Positions 17,654 to 26,785 of a stretch of DNA of 64,000 nt are shown here, one piece after another. Position 1 is the first letter of the stretch; every line of letters begins with the position of its first letter. This DNA comes from Anderseniella sp963787895. Lineage in GTDB: Bacteria; Pseudomonadota; Alphaproteobacteria; Rhizobiales; Aestuariivirgaceae. The notes beneath the pieces were generated by a model. The model saw only the letters and a list, made by a program, of their open reading frames with translations, was not told the origin of the DNA and ran no database searches. Where the stretch lies: contig CAWBEX010000004.1 of assembly GCA_963787895.1 (NCBI GenBank), positions 62,001 through 126,000 of the forward strand. The letters run 5' to 3'. The position numbers and the translations under genes were made by a program.

Positions 17654-19502
17654 GCCGTCTCCGTGTCGCTGCAGATGCTGTTTTCCGTTTGGCTGTATGA
17701 GACTTGGGCTTCAATGCAGGAAACTCATCCGGTGTTATAGTTTCCTTCTGCAAAAGAAGCTTTGCGCCGACCTTGAGATCTCTTTGTCGCTTTTTCAATG
17801 TTGCAATGGCCTTCTTGTAAGCTTCATCAATCAGGGCTTTCACAGCCAGGTCGACCTCTCTGGCTGTTTCTTCCGAGTAATCCCGCGGTGTTGAGTTGAG
17901 GAAGGTTTCGCCGAGATAGCTGGTGTGCTGCTGTTCAAGAACGGCCTGGCCGATCTGTTTCGCCATGCCAAAACGCGTCACGATTTGTTTTGCGATGTCT
18001 GTAACCTTGACCAGATCATCCGCTGCACCGGTGGATATCTCTCCAAAAGTCAGTTCTTCTGCGGCTCGGCCAGCCAGCAAGACCGCCATACGGTTTTTGA
18101 GTTCTGCTGTAGTAATCAGAAAACGGTCTTCTGTGGGTCGCTGTAGTGTATAACCAAGTGAGCCAATCGATCTGGGAATGATGGATACCTTGTGGACGGG
18201 ATCCGATCCCGGTAGGGATGCTGCTACAAGCGCGTGACCCATCTCGTGATATGCAACCCGCTCGCGTTCGGACGGATTCAGCAAGCGGCTCTTCTTCTGG
18301 GAACCGGCAACAATTCGCTCCATCGCTTCTGTAAAGTCCTTGAGAGTCACTTCCTTTGCCCCGCGGCGGGTCGCAAATATCGCTGCTTCATTGACAAGAT
18401 TGGCGAGGTCAGCGCCTGTGAAACCTGGTGTGAGACCTGCAATCCTGTCAGGATCAGCATCTGAACCAGCCTTGATCTTGCGCATATGCACCTTGATGAT
18501 CGCCGCCCTGCCGATGCGGTCTGGCCTGTCTACAATCACCTGTCGGTCAAACCGTCCTGCCCGCAGCAGGGCAGGGTCGAGTATTTCGGGTCTGTTAGTG
18601 GCGGCCAGCAGTACGATACCGGCGCGTGGATCGAACCCATCCAGTTCTGCCAGTAGCTGATTGAGCGTCTGTTCCTTCTCGTCATGACCTCCGCCAAAAC
18701 TTCCGAATGAACCGCGGGCTCGACCCAGGGCATCCAGCTCGTCAATGAAGATGATGCAGGGCGCGGACTTGCGTGCCTGCTCGAACAAATCCCGGACCCT
18801 GGCAGCCCCGATGCCGACGAACATCTCGACGAACTCCGAGCCCGAAATGGAGAAGAAGGCTACACCGGCTTCTCCTGCAACTGCCCGAGCCAGCAGTGTT
18901 TTGCCGGTGCCGGGCGGCCCGGTCAGCAGGACGCCTTTGGGGACGTGGGCACCCAGCTCGCCATACTTTTCCTGGTCCTTGAGAAAGGAAACAATTTCCT
19001 CAAGTTCCATCTTGGCTTCGTCCACACCCGCGACATCATCAAAGGTGACGCCGGTGTCTTTTTCCACATAGACCTTGGCCTTGGATTTGCCGATACTGAG
19101 CATTCCGCCAAAGCCTTGTTTGTCAGCAATCCGACGGAATAGAAACATCCACAGGCCGAAGAACACCAGAACCGGGACAATCCAGGACAGCAGCGTCGTA
19201 AAGATGGTATTCTCTGTTGCGCCGGTGTATCTGACACCGGAAGCATCAAGTTCCTTGGAAATGGCAGGATCAACCCGATGTGTCTGAAAGTATGTCTTTC
19301 CGTCCTTCGCTGTCGTGTATTTGCCTTCAATCCGATTTTCCGAAACGACTACATCCGATACCTGTTTATCGACAAGCAACTGTTGAAACTCGCTATATGG
19401 AATCTGGCTGACATTGCGTGATCCCAGCCAAACCTGAAGCAGGGTGATGGCCAGGAAGGCAATCATGAAATAGCTGAAATTGAATTGCTGCTTCTTGTCC
19501 AT
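17643..19502 (-). CDS. ftsH: ATP-dependent zinc metalloprotease FtsH (stress paralogue)
   Basis: A 619-residue membrane protease. It has a first span at FSYFMIAFLAITLLQVWLG, a periplasmic part, a second span at WIVPVLVFFGLWMFLF, then an AAA domain with GPPGTGKT, IIFIDELDALG and the SRH block AATNRPEILDPALLRAGRFD, and the zinc site HEMGH (most FtsH have HEAGH). It removes damaged membrane proteins. The start at 19502 (MDKKQQFNFSYF) is chosen because the alternative at 19565 lies inside FNR box 4. Location between oxygen-regulated genes suggests this is a second, stress-specific copy beside the housekeeping one expected elsewhere in the genome. Confidence 0.93.
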   Translation of the reverse strand: MDKKQQFNFSYFMIAFLAITLLQVWLGSRNVSQIPYSEFQQLLVDKQVSDVVVSENRIEGKYTTAKDGKTYFQTHRVDPAISKELDASGVRYTGATENTIFTTLLSWIVPVLVFFGLWMFLFRRIADKQGFGGMLSIGKSKAKVYVEKDTGVTFDDVAGVDEAKMELEEIVSFLKDQEKYGELGAHVPKGVLLTGPPGTGKTLLARAVAGEAGVAFFSISGSEFVEMFVGIGAARVRDLFEQARKSAPCIIFIDELDALGRARGSFGSFGGGHDEKEQTLNQLLAELDGFDPRAGIVLLAATNRPEILDPALLRAGRFDRQVIVDRPDRIGRAAIIKVHMRKIKAGSDADPDRIAGLTPGFTGADLANLVNEAAIFATRRGAKEVTLKDFTEAMERIVAGSQKKSRLLNPSERERVAYHEMGHALVAASLPGSDPVHKVSIIPRSIGSLGYTLQRPTEDRFLITTAELKNRMAVLLAGRAAEELTFGEISTGAADDLVKVTDIAKQIVTRFGMAKQIGQAVLEQQHTSYLGETFLNSTPRDYSEETAREVDLAVKALIDEAYKKAIATLKKRQRDLKVGAKLLLQKETITPDEFPALKPKSHTAKRKTASAATRRRPIA

Positions 19503-19564
19503 AGGCGGTATGCGGCCCTGTGTTCCTGCTGACTTCAGGCTACCAGCGTGATGTTTCAGGGGCA

Positions 19565-19578
19565 TTGATTGGTATCAA
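19565..19578. promoter_or_regulatory. FNR/FixK-type box 4 (TTGATTGGTATCAA)
   Basis: TTGAT-N4-ATCAA, 63 bases upstream of the ftsH start on the minus strand. It forms a pair with box 5, 28 bases away, in a divergent promoter region. Confidence 0.8.
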
Positions 19579-19605
19579 GTCCTGCGTCTTGGCCGGTTGT
19601 ACTGC

Positions 19606-19619
19606 TTGACCAACATCAA
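19606..19619. promoter_or_regulatory. FNR/FixK-type box 5 (TTGACCAACATCAA)
   Basis: Identical to box 2 and placed 67 bases before the helix-hairpin-helix gene on the plus strand. Twin boxes in one divergent gap suggest that each gene has its own site. Confidence 0.8.
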
Positions 19620-19685
19620 TGCGCAGCCATTGCCTGTCCTTTAGGGTCAAATCCAGTTGCCAAAGGAAGCTCGACAGGCATCTGA

Positions 19686-20585
19686 ATGGAACCGATCAAC
19701 CAGAGTATCAGCTCTGATGCCCAGCTTGGGTCGCGCGACTGGAACCGCTGGATCGCCGCCCGATTGCGGGATGCATCAGGACTGCTTGAGCAGCAGGGTG
19801 CCAACCCGTTCCGGGTAAGCGCTTACCTGCGTGCGGCTGAAACCCTTGAAGAAATGAAAGGGGATATTCAGCAGGTGCATCGGGACGATGCTGTCGCAGG
19901 TTTGATAGCCCTGCCCAACATTGGTCGGTCAATTGCGACAGCCATTGTGGAAATGCTCCAGACAGGACGCTGGCTTCAGCTTGAGCGATTGCGCGGGTCG
20001 CTTGATCCCATAAAACTCTATCAGACAATACCAGGCATAGGGCTGGAACTGGCAGAAGAGATTGTCTCGCATCTGCATACTGATACTCTGGAAGCGCTTG
20101 AGATGGCTGCTTATGACGGTCGCCTGGAGCAGGTGCCAGGTATCGGCAGCCGACGTGTGACAGCTATTCGGCAGGCTCTCGCCAGCATGCTGCAGCGCCG
20201 CCGTACGAGCAAAGGTCATGCGCATGCAGTTGTTCCCCCGGCAGCTTTGATACTGGATGTGGATCGTGAGTATCGCGAAAAGGCAGAAGCCGGTCAGCTT
20301 GCCATGATTCAACCCCGTCGATTTGCATCCGACGAAGGAGCGTCCCTGCCGATCCTCCATACTCAACGCGACATCTGGCATTTTACGGCCTTGTATTCAA
20401 ACACGCCACGAGCCCACGAACTGGGCCGAACGCGCGATTGGGTCGTGATCTATTTTCATACTGATAGCGAGCCAGAGGGTCAGTGCACCGTTGTAACGGA
20501 GCACTTCGGCCCACTGAGAGGCATGCGGGTTGTGCGCGGCAGGGAGAGAGAGTCCGGCAGATTTCACGCTCAAGCCCCATCCTGA
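19686..20585 (+). CDS. Helix-hairpin-helix DNA-binding protein (PolX N-terminal-like)
   Basis: A 299-residue protein. Residues about 18-170 match the HHH_8 plus helix-hairpin-helix layout at the start of family X polymerases: NPFRVSAYLRAAETLEEM, IALPNIGRSIATAIVEML, TIPGIGLELAEEIVSHL and VPGIGSRRVTAIRQAL, three hairpins in all. The C-terminal half has no polymerase catalytic aspartates; instead residues about 195-295 contain DRDIWHFTALYSNTPRAHELGRTRDW-like text of unknown fold. It may bind DNA ends or gaps under stress. It is driven by FNR box 5 and convergent with the Pcm fusion gene seven bases away. Confidence 0.75.
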   Translation: MEPINQSISSDAQLGSRDWNRWIAARLRDASGLLEQQGANPFRVSAYLRAAETLEEMKGDIQQVHRDDAVAGLIALPNIGRSIATAIVEMLQTGRWLQLERLRGSLDPIKLYQTIPGIGLELAEEIVSHLHTDTLEALEMAAYDGRLEQVPGIGSRRVTAIRQALASMLQRRRTSKGHAHAVVPPAALILDVDREYREKAEAGQLAMIQPRRFASDEGASLPILHTQRDIWHFTALYSNTPRAHELGRTRDWVVIYFHTDSEPEGQCTVVTEHFGPLRGMRVVRGRERESGRFHAQAPS

Positions 20586-20591
20586 AACTAC

Positions 20592-22595
20592 TCACACTCC
20601 AAACGGATAAGTGTCTGGCATACCCTTGATCTGGCCTGCGGGCAGGGGCGTCACAGCACTGGTCTTGTCGATCCAGATGTATTCGTCAAACTGCTTGGGC
20701 AGCACAGCTTCGAAATAGTGGCTTGCAAGCTCTGTTTCCGGCCGGTAGATCACCCCGATCGCGCGCTCCAGTCTCGGGTTTGCAAGTTCTGTTACCACAT
20801 CGAGTTCATGTCCGGTACGCATCGGGAGAATGAGTCCGGGTGTGTTGGTCAGGTGAAACTGCCGCTCATAACTTTGTGGGTGTGAGGGTTTCACAGCCTT
20901 GACCTCCATCGGTCCGTTCCAGCTGGACGCGGCTGCGACAGTCCCGTGATCTGTGCCGAACCCGATATGGTAACTTTGACCAGGAAAGCCCTTGCGGCAG
21001 AGTTCTCCTATATTGTGTTCACCGCGGGACGACATCTCCGTTGCAGTTGCATCGCCTATGTGTGAATTGTGGGCCCAAATAACGGCCTTTGATTTTGAGC
21101 CGTGAAATTTGAGGAGGTTCTGCAGCGTTTCAAACATATGCCCGTCACGCAGATTCCATGAGGCTCGAGACCCGTAATACATGATGCGGTAATAGCGCTC
21201 CGCATTTGCGACCAGTTGCGCATTCTGTGTTGCATCCAGAAAGCGCTCACCATCCTGCAGGACATACACCTGGCGTTTGGCGTACAGGTCGACCAACATC
21301 TTGGTAACGCTCGTCTCGCAGTTCTTGTAGGCACCGGTAAGTGCGGCGTGGCCATAAGCTGCCGGATCAGCTTCCCACGGGCTCAGGCAGCCGTACCGGT
21401 GATTTGCAATCATGGCCATGTCCGGGTCGACGTCTTGCAGATAGTCCAAGATGGCACGGACCGAAACATACATGCTGTAAAGGTCGAGGCCATAGAACCC
21501 GCACCGGAAATCATGCGCCTTGGGCTTGTTGTGTTCGTGCAACCAGTCAATGAACTCGCGGGTTTCCTGATTGCGCCACATCCACGTTGGGAACCGGGCG
21601 AAAGCTTCCCATTCACTTGGCGGAACATCGCGATGGCGCACATAGTGATCAATGCGGGTTGCATCCGGCCAGTCAGCTTCGGCAGCGACAATGTTGAACC
21701 CCTTATCCTCAACCAGCCGCTTGGTGATGCGGGCCCGCATCCGGTAAAACTCTGATGTGCCATGGCTGGCTTCACCAATCAGCACGATGCGCGCATCGCC
21801 TATGCGTTCAAGCATCGGCTCAAGAACGGCGTCATCGACGGACTGGAAACTTTCACCGTGCCGGGCAAGCAGGCCGGGCAGGGGTTCAGCCACTCGGGGC
21901 CGGGCCTGCACCAGTCTCGGGCTGGTGGCTTCGACAGACCTGTCAATTGCCTCCCAGCCTTCTTCACCAATCAATGGAACAAACCGGACATCAGCCAGGT
22001 CTTCGCGGTCAAATTGGCCTTTTTCCCTTCGTGTGACCCTGATCAGTTCCTGTGCGGTTGCGCTGCGGCCAACAGGGACAACCAGCCGGCCACCGGGGGC
22101 CAATTGTGCCTTGAGGCTTTCAGGAATTTCCGGCGCTCCTGCGGAAACCAGAATGGCATCGAAGGGGGCATGTTCATCCCAGCCTCTGGTGCCGTCAGCA
22201 TGCATGACATGCACATTGTTATAGTCCTGATCCATGAGCGCTGATGCGGCCTTTTCGGCCAATTGATCTATGCGCTCGATCGTGTAGACCTCACTGGCAA
22301 TCTCCGCCAGTATCGCGGCCGCATAGCCGGATCCCGTGCCGATCTCGAGAACCTTTTCTCCACCCTTCAATGCAAGCGCCTCGACCATGAAGGCAACAAT
22401 GTAAGGTTGAGAAATGGTCTGCTCTGCCGCAATCGGCAATGGACGGTCGGCATAGGCAAGATGCCGGAATTCTTCCGGCACAAAGGCTTCCCGTTGCACT
22501 TTTCTCATCGCATTCAGGACCAGAGGGTCGCGAACGCCACGGCCATAGATGTGCTGCTCGACCATTCTTTGGCGTTGGGCTGGATAGTCACTCAT
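20592..22595 (-). CDS. Fusion of protein-L-isoaspartate methyltransferase and erythromycin-esterase domain
   Basis: A 667-residue two-domain protein. Residues 1 to about 215 are a Pcm methyltransferase (RMVEQHIYGRGVRDPLVL, ISQPYIVAFM, VLEIGTGSGYAAAILAE), which repairs isoaspartyl damage in proteins with S-adenosylmethionine. Residues about 225-660 are an erythromycin-esterase-like domain (LIGEASHGTSEFYRMRARIT, AEADWPDATRIDHYVR, WAHNSHIGDA). Drug resistance need not follow; this domain is widespread with unknown substrates. ATG 22595 has GGAGGT upstream and is preferred to an upstream frame start. A separate stand-alone pcm lies at 54591, so this one is likely the stress-linked version. Confidence 0.88.
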   Translation of the reverse strand: MSDYPAQRQRMVEQHIYGRGVRDPLVLNAMRKVQREAFVPEEFRHLAYADRPLPIAAEQTISQPYIVAFMVEALALKGGEKVLEIGTGSGYAAAILAEIASEVYTIERIDQLAEKAASALMDQDYNNVHVMHADGTRGWDEHAPFDAILVSAGAPEIPESLKAQLAPGGRLVVPVGRSATAQELIRVTRREKGQFDREDLADVRFVPLIGEEGWEAIDRSVEATSPRLVQARPRVAEPLPGLLARHGESFQSVDDAVLEPMLERIGDARIVLIGEASHGTSEFYRMRARITKRLVEDKGFNIVAAEADWPDATRIDHYVRHRDVPPSEWEAFARFPTWMWRNQETREFIDWLHEHNKPKAHDFRCGFYGLDLYSMYVSVRAILDYLQDVDPDMAMIANHRYGCLSPWEADPAAYGHAALTGAYKNCETSVTKMLVDLYAKRQVYVLQDGERFLDATQNAQLVANAERYYRIMYYGSRASWNLRDGHMFETLQNLLKFHGSKSKAVIWAHNSHIGDATATEMSSRGEHNIGELCRKGFPGQSYHIGFGTDHGTVAAASSWNGPMEVKAVKPSHPQSYERQFHLTNTPGLILPMRTGHELDVVTELANPRLERAIGVIYRPETELASHYFEAVLPKQFDEYIWIDKTSAVTPLPAGQIKGMPDTYPFGV

Positions 22596-22722
22596 GGCAA
22601 CGTTCACCTCCATAAAATCTCTGGAAGCAGGAAGCTTGGCTGGCATTGAGAACGGTGTCCTTATGCTGGATCAAAGTTTTGCAGTTTTAAATCTGCGATA
22701 CTTCCAATGGAGGTGTGAGCTG

Positions 22723-23886
22723 ATGCATGAAACTGAAACAAGAGCTCTCGTGCGAGACACCATGCTGCGGTTCGCGCAGATAACAGGATTGTCGCCTCGT
22801 GCTGACGAGCCGGTGCGCTATCTTTGGACTGACGCCTATGCCGTTTGCAATTTTCTGGAACTTCATCATCTCACCTCGGATGGCAGGTACCTCCAGCTTG
22901 CGCTTGATCTTGTTGAGCAGGTTCATGAAATACTCGGGAAGCACCGCGAGGATGACAAGCGAGCAGGCTGGATCAGCGGAATGTCAGAAGACGCAGGCCG
23001 AATGCACCCGACAGCAGGTGGTCTTCGCATTGGCAAGTCGCTAGTGGACAGGAAACCTTACGAACCAGAAGATGCCAGCCTGGAATGGGAGCGGGACGGG
23101 CAATACTTTCATTACCTGACAAAGTGGATGCATGCCCTGCGCCAGGTCGGGCTTGCCACAAGTGACGGGAAGTATATTCGCTGGGCCGGCGAACTTGGGA
23201 AGGCTGCATGCCGGGCCTTTGCGCGGCGATCTGCAGATGGCTCTATGGTTGGCCTGTACTGGAAGATGAGCGTGGACCTTGTTTATCCTGTAGTGTCTTC
23301 GACGGGGCATCATGATCCGCTTGATGGCTATGTGTCGCTACTGGAAATCGACCAGTCTATGCCACGAGTTGATCGCAATCAGCCGGCCCTTGATCTCTCC
23401 AGTGAGATCGATAATTTGAGATTGCTTTGCAGTGATCGCGATTGGGTAACGGGTGATTCTCTGGGGCTGGGCGGGTTGTTGTTTGATGCGAGCAGGTTGA
23501 TGCAGCTGCCCAACGGCAGTGACCGGGAGTTCAACAGGGCAATGTTGAGCACTCTTCTCGAGGCTTCGCTGACGGGACTCCGGCATTTCCTGCGCATTGG
23601 AAGCTTGCAGGAAAACGCTGCACAACGATTGGCATTCCGCGAATTGGGTCTGGCGATCGGGTTGCATGCGGTGCCATTGATGCAAGAGCGGATTACGATG
23701 CAGCCTGGATCGAGGGGTCACCGACTCATTGCGGAGCTGGAGAAATTTGCGCCGCTTGCGCAAGAAATCGAGAATTTCTGGTTACACTCTGCGCATAGAC
23801 AGGCAAGGAGTTGGCTGAACCATGAGAACATCAACATGGTGATGCTTGCCTCAAGTCTGATGCCGGAAGGCGTTTTGAAACTCTAG
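22723..23886 (+). CDS. Hypothetical protein with probable alpha/alpha-barrel fold
   Basis: A 387-residue protein with many amphipathic helices and motifs that recall six-hairpin glycosidase or epimerase folds: YLWTDAYAVCNFLELHHLT, FHYLTKWMHALRQVG, GLYWKMSVDLVYPVV and a HHDPLDGYVSLLEI segment. I cannot name a substrate. ATG 22723 has a strong GGAGGTG site 8 bases upstream; the frame open to 22594 overlaps the divergent fusion gene and is rejected. It is encoded divergently from the Pcm fusion in the stress island, but no FNR box was found in the 127-base gap. Confidence 0.6.
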   Translation: MHETETRALVRDTMLRFAQITGLSPRADEPVRYLWTDAYAVCNFLELHHLTSDGRYLQLALDLVEQVHEILGKHREDDKRAGWISGMSEDAGRMHPTAGGLRIGKSLVDRKPYEPEDASLEWERDGQYFHYLTKWMHALRQVGLATSDGKYIRWAGELGKAACRAFARRSADGSMVGLYWKMSVDLVYPVVSSTGHHDPLDGYVSLLEIDQSMPRVDRNQPALDLSSEIDNLRLLCSDRDWVTGDSLGLGGLLFDASRLMQLPNGSDREFNRAMLSTLLEASLTGLRHFLRIGSLQENAAQRLAFRELGLAIGLHAVPLMQERITMQPGSRGHRLIAELEKFAPLAQEIENFWLHSAHRQARSWLNHENINMVMLASSLMPEGVLKL

Positions 23887-24044
23887 GCGTCTGGTATCAC
23901 CAATGCCCATTCACTGCGGTTTTGTGATTGCCCGCTCTTGATGTTCGTCAATTACAGACCTGATTCAGGATGCTTTTGATTAAGTGACAATTTTGAAAAC
24001 CCCGACTGGCAAACTTCCAGAGTCAGTCAACATGGAGGTTTGCT

Positions 24045-24596
24045 ATGCAGATTGAACCGCAAATCAGCTTTCAGAACCTTGAACACTCCAAGGCTGTTGA
24101 GAAAAACATTCTGGAGAAGATTGAAAATCTTCAGAAGTTTCACCCACGGCTGATCGGGTGCCGAGTCGTCGTGGATGCACCGCATCGGGATCAGGGCAAG
24201 GGTCGCATCTATGAGGTGCGAATAGATTTGTCGGTGCCTGGAAATGACATCTCGGTTACGCGAGAAGCAGGGATGGATCATGCCCACGAGGATATCTACG
24301 TGGCGATACGGGATTCGTTTGATGCAGCAAGACGGTTGCTGGAAGAGCGGGTGCGCAAGATGGACGCCCATCGGACAAAGCGCCATCCGGAAGTGCAGCA
24401 TGGGCGGTTGGCGCGTATTTTTGATGAAGACGGCTACGCCTTTATTGAGGCCGAAGATGGTCACGAAATTTATTTTGACCGCGACAGCATGACCAAAGAC
24501 GGCTGGGGCAAGCTCGAACTTGGCAGCAAGTTGCGATTCAAGGAACTCGCCGGTGACAAGGGCCCATATGGAACGCAGATAACGCTTCTGAGCTGA
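24045..24596 (+). CDS. Ribosome-hibernation-factor (S30AE) and cold-shock domain fusion
   Basis: A 183-residue protein. Residues 1 to about 105 match the HPF/YfiA (S30AE) fold: an opening MQIEPQISFQNLEHSKAVEK, a central CRVVVDAPHRDQGKGRIYEV and VAIRDSFDAARRLLEE. Residues about 120-183 form a cold-shock-like OB fold (HGRLARIFDEDGYAFIEAED and later GSKLRFKE). It likely binds idle ribosomes and RNA to store them during energy shortage. A GGAGG site sits just before the ATG. Its stop is 9 bases from the convergent carrier gene. No exact FNR box was found in the 158 bases upstream. Confidence 0.85.
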   Translation: MQIEPQISFQNLEHSKAVEKNILEKIENLQKFHPRLIGCRVVVDAPHRDQGKGRIYEVRIDLSVPGNDISVTREAGMDHAHEDIYVAIRDSFDAARRLLEERVRKMDAHRTKRHPEVQHGRLARIFDEDGYAFIEAEDGHEIYFDRDSMTKDGWGKLELGSKLRFKELAGDKGPYGTQITLLS

Positions 24597-24604
24597 CCCC
24601 CATC

Positions 24605-26257
24605 TTAATCCAGTGTTTGCAGGCGTGACCGCTGGACAATTGCAATCGTTATCAACGGTGCGAGCAACGATATGAGCGCTACCGTGATCAGCAACCAGCC
24701 CAGTGAAGCATAGTTCGCGGCGACCTGGATGGTGCCGGTCAGAGGATCGCGTACTTCGCGTGAGACCACGAACAATTGGTTCAGGTGCTTGGTGAGCAAA
24801 CTGCTGGCAGAAAGTGCCAGATTTGTAAATGACGCCATGACTGCAAAGAATGTGGCCTTGAGATTGTTTGGTGCATTCCTGGCGATCCACGCCAGCATCG
24901 GGATCATGGCAATCTGACCAAGCGGGGACTCAATCGCGGTGTCCAGTATGGCAATGAATCGGGCGTCGACCACCCCATTGGTCATTTGTGCCGTCCAGTT
25001 TTGAATACCGTAGTACAGGCCTATGTTTGGTAGCGCCAGAAAACCGGAAGCAACAGTGAGCAGTGCGACGACGTAGGCAATTGTCCTGGACGCCATAAGG
25101 GGTCTGAGGGCAAGCATCCCGATCAATGTTAGTGCTGCCGTTATCAGGGTCAGGACGGAGATGAATTGTTGGTCGAAGCCCAATACATCAATTTCAAACC
25201 ATGTGGCACCGGGGCCGGGCAGGGGAACCGCCCTGAACACGAAGACGATGATGGCCGTGCCACATAGAGCGTATGCCTTCGCGGGTTCCAGTTCTCTCAG
25301 AAGTCTGGACATCAGAAACAGTACGATTGCCATTGACCCGGTAAATACCAATTCCTGCGAGAAGTAGATGCCGCTGAGGCCGACGGCGAGTGTTAGCAAG
25401 ACAAAGGTCAATCCCCCGCCGAAGTACCAGTAGTTCGGCACGGTTTTTTCACCTGACTGATTAAGAGCCCAACTGATTTCCTGCTCACTCAGGCCAGTGC
25501 TCTTCAGCCTGGCTTTGTGCCGCCGCTTCAGAGTTGAGCCGAGCAGCACGCCACTGATGGAAACAACGGGAATGAAAAGCGCCATCAGGTAGATCTGAGA
25601 ATAGACTTCGATCCTGGCTGCTTCGCCAGACTGCTCGACACCGGCAAACATGAAGATGTTGAGTACAGCCACACAGAACAGGCCTGCAATCAGCGAGATG
25701 CGCCCAAGTGTTTGCATGGTGGTGTGGAGCTTCTTGGCTTCATTCTCGCCAATGCTTCTGCCGGATGCATCCACTCTTGGGACAGCTTCAACTGACATGG
25801 CGTCAGCAACGGTGTCCTGCACGACGTAGCCGCACGGTGCCAGCAGCGTGGCGAGTACATACCAGCTTTCAGCGGGCATTACAGATTCCATCGCAACGCG
25901 ATGGATTATCAGAGCATACATGATGGCAAGGCTTGCGGTTATCAGCCCTGCGCCCAGATAAACCAGAAAGGACTTCCACCGCCAGATGATGTCGACCAGA
26001 TGGCCCAGTGGCATCTTCAATGCCCATGGCAATCCTGCCCAGAAAGCAAGACCTGAAAGGAATGCTGCCGAGAGCCCTAGATATTCCTTGACGAAGAATG
26101 TGCCAACGATGGCCGTGATGCCCGAGATGCCAGCAGCAAAATACACCATGAGCGGCGGCAGGAATGACCAGCGAAACTGGTGGCCAATGTCCAGCAGGAT
26201 GACCTCGAACCAGCGCGCCAGTGTTAGTCTCCATGCAGCTGCCTCAAGGCGGTTCAA
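24605..26257 (-). CDS. BT1/MFS-type membrane carrier
   Basis: A 550-residue inner-membrane protein with about 12-14 hydrophobic segments. It resembles the folate-biopterin (BT1) branch of the major facilitator superfamily: FFVKEYLGLSAAFLSGLAFW, WALKMPLGHLVDIIWRWKSF and the acidic motif VVQDTVADAMSVEAVPR in an early loop. The substrate is unknown; bacterial BT1-like carriers are poorly studied. It lies convergent with the hibernation-factor fusion and downstream of a small secreted-protein gene; 84 bases separate them and no FNR box was found there. Confidence 0.75.
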   Translation of the reverse strand: MNRLEAAAWRLTLARWFEVILLDIGHQFRWSFLPPLMVYFAAGISGITAIVGTFFVKEYLGLSAAFLSGLAFWAGLPWALKMPLGHLVDIIWRWKSFLVYLGAGLITASLAIMYALIIHRVAMESVMPAESWYVLATLLAPCGYVVQDTVADAMSVEAVPRVDASGRSIGENEAKKLHTTMQTLGRISLIAGLFCVAVLNIFMFAGVEQSGEAARIEVYSQIYLMALFIPVVSISGVLLGSTLKRRHKARLKSTGLSEQEISWALNQSGEKTVPNYWYFGGGLTFVLLTLAVGLSGIYFSQELVFTGSMAIVLFLMSRLLRELEPAKAYALCGTAIIVFVFRAVPLPGPGATWFEIDVLGFDQQFISVLTLITAALTLIGMLALRPLMASRTIAYVVALLTVASGFLALPNIGLYYGIQNWTAQMTNGVVDARFIAILDTAIESPLGQIAMIPMLAWIARNAPNNLKATFFAVMASFTNLALSASSLLTKHLNQLFVVSREVRDPLTGTIQVAANYASLGWLLITVALISLLAPLITIAIVQRSRLQTLD

Positions 26258-26340
26258 TTAGTTTGCCTATTGCTGAAAAGGGGTGGGACCGGGTAACTGT
26301 TAATGAAAGTCACCCGATCCAGTGCTGTCAACCGTAGCAC

Positions 26341-26703
26341 TCAGCAGTCGTGCCGTCTCATGCAGCGACGGTATGACCTGCCACGGCCATATTGGTTGCG
26401 ACAGCGGCGGTGCCAGTATTCACACCGTGGCAATGTAGGCGCGATCCACCATGGATAAGCATACCAATATCCTCCGTGAAAGTGCCTGTACCTTCCGCGC
26501 CGGGAACGGTGCCGACCACCATGGCGTGGTCTTTTATAACGCCGATGCTTGACTTCTTCGACGTCAAACTGCTTCACCGTTTGTGGTAGCTCGACTCCTG
26601 AAGCAGGGCCGCTAACAGGTGCAGCCGACGTACCTGACACTCCCAAGCCTAGTGTGCCGACAACCATAGTCGCCACGAATGCTGCGGCTTTCAGAATCTT
26701 CAT
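26341..26703 (-). CDS. Small secreted Arg/His/Tyr-rich protein
   Basis: A 120-residue protein with a clear signal peptide (MKILKAAAFVATMVVGTLGL, cleavage near TSAAP). The mature part is strongly basic and aromatic: VKHRRYKRPRHGGRHRSRRG, then GGYWYAYPWW and four cysteines toward the end (CEYWHRRC, CMRRHDC). It could bind nucleic acid, cell-wall polymers or metal in the periplasm; I know no family with a function. FNR box 6 lies 69 bases upstream, so it is likely induced at low oxygen. Confidence 0.65.
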   Translation of the reverse strand: MKILKAAAFVATMVVGTLGLGVSGTSAAPVSGPASGVELPQTVKQFDVEEVKHRRYKRPRHGGRHRSRRGRYRHFHGGYWYAYPWWIAPTLPRCEYWHRRCRNQYGRGRSYRRCMRRHDC

Positions 26704-26771
26704 GAATTTGTGTCCTCTTTTGTCTGTTGAACCGTCACGAATGAAGTTGACATGGTTCGACAGCGCCGCGT

Positions 26772-26785
26772 TTGACGAACGTCAA
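26772..26785 (-). promoter_or_regulatory. FNR/FixK-type box 6 (TTGACGAACGTCAA)
   Basis: Perfect palindrome TTGAC-N4-GTCAA, 69 bases upstream of the small basic secreted-protein gene and overlapping the last codons of the frameshifted DUF6629 gene. The GTCAA half is typical of Anr/FnrL sites. Confidence 0.75.
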
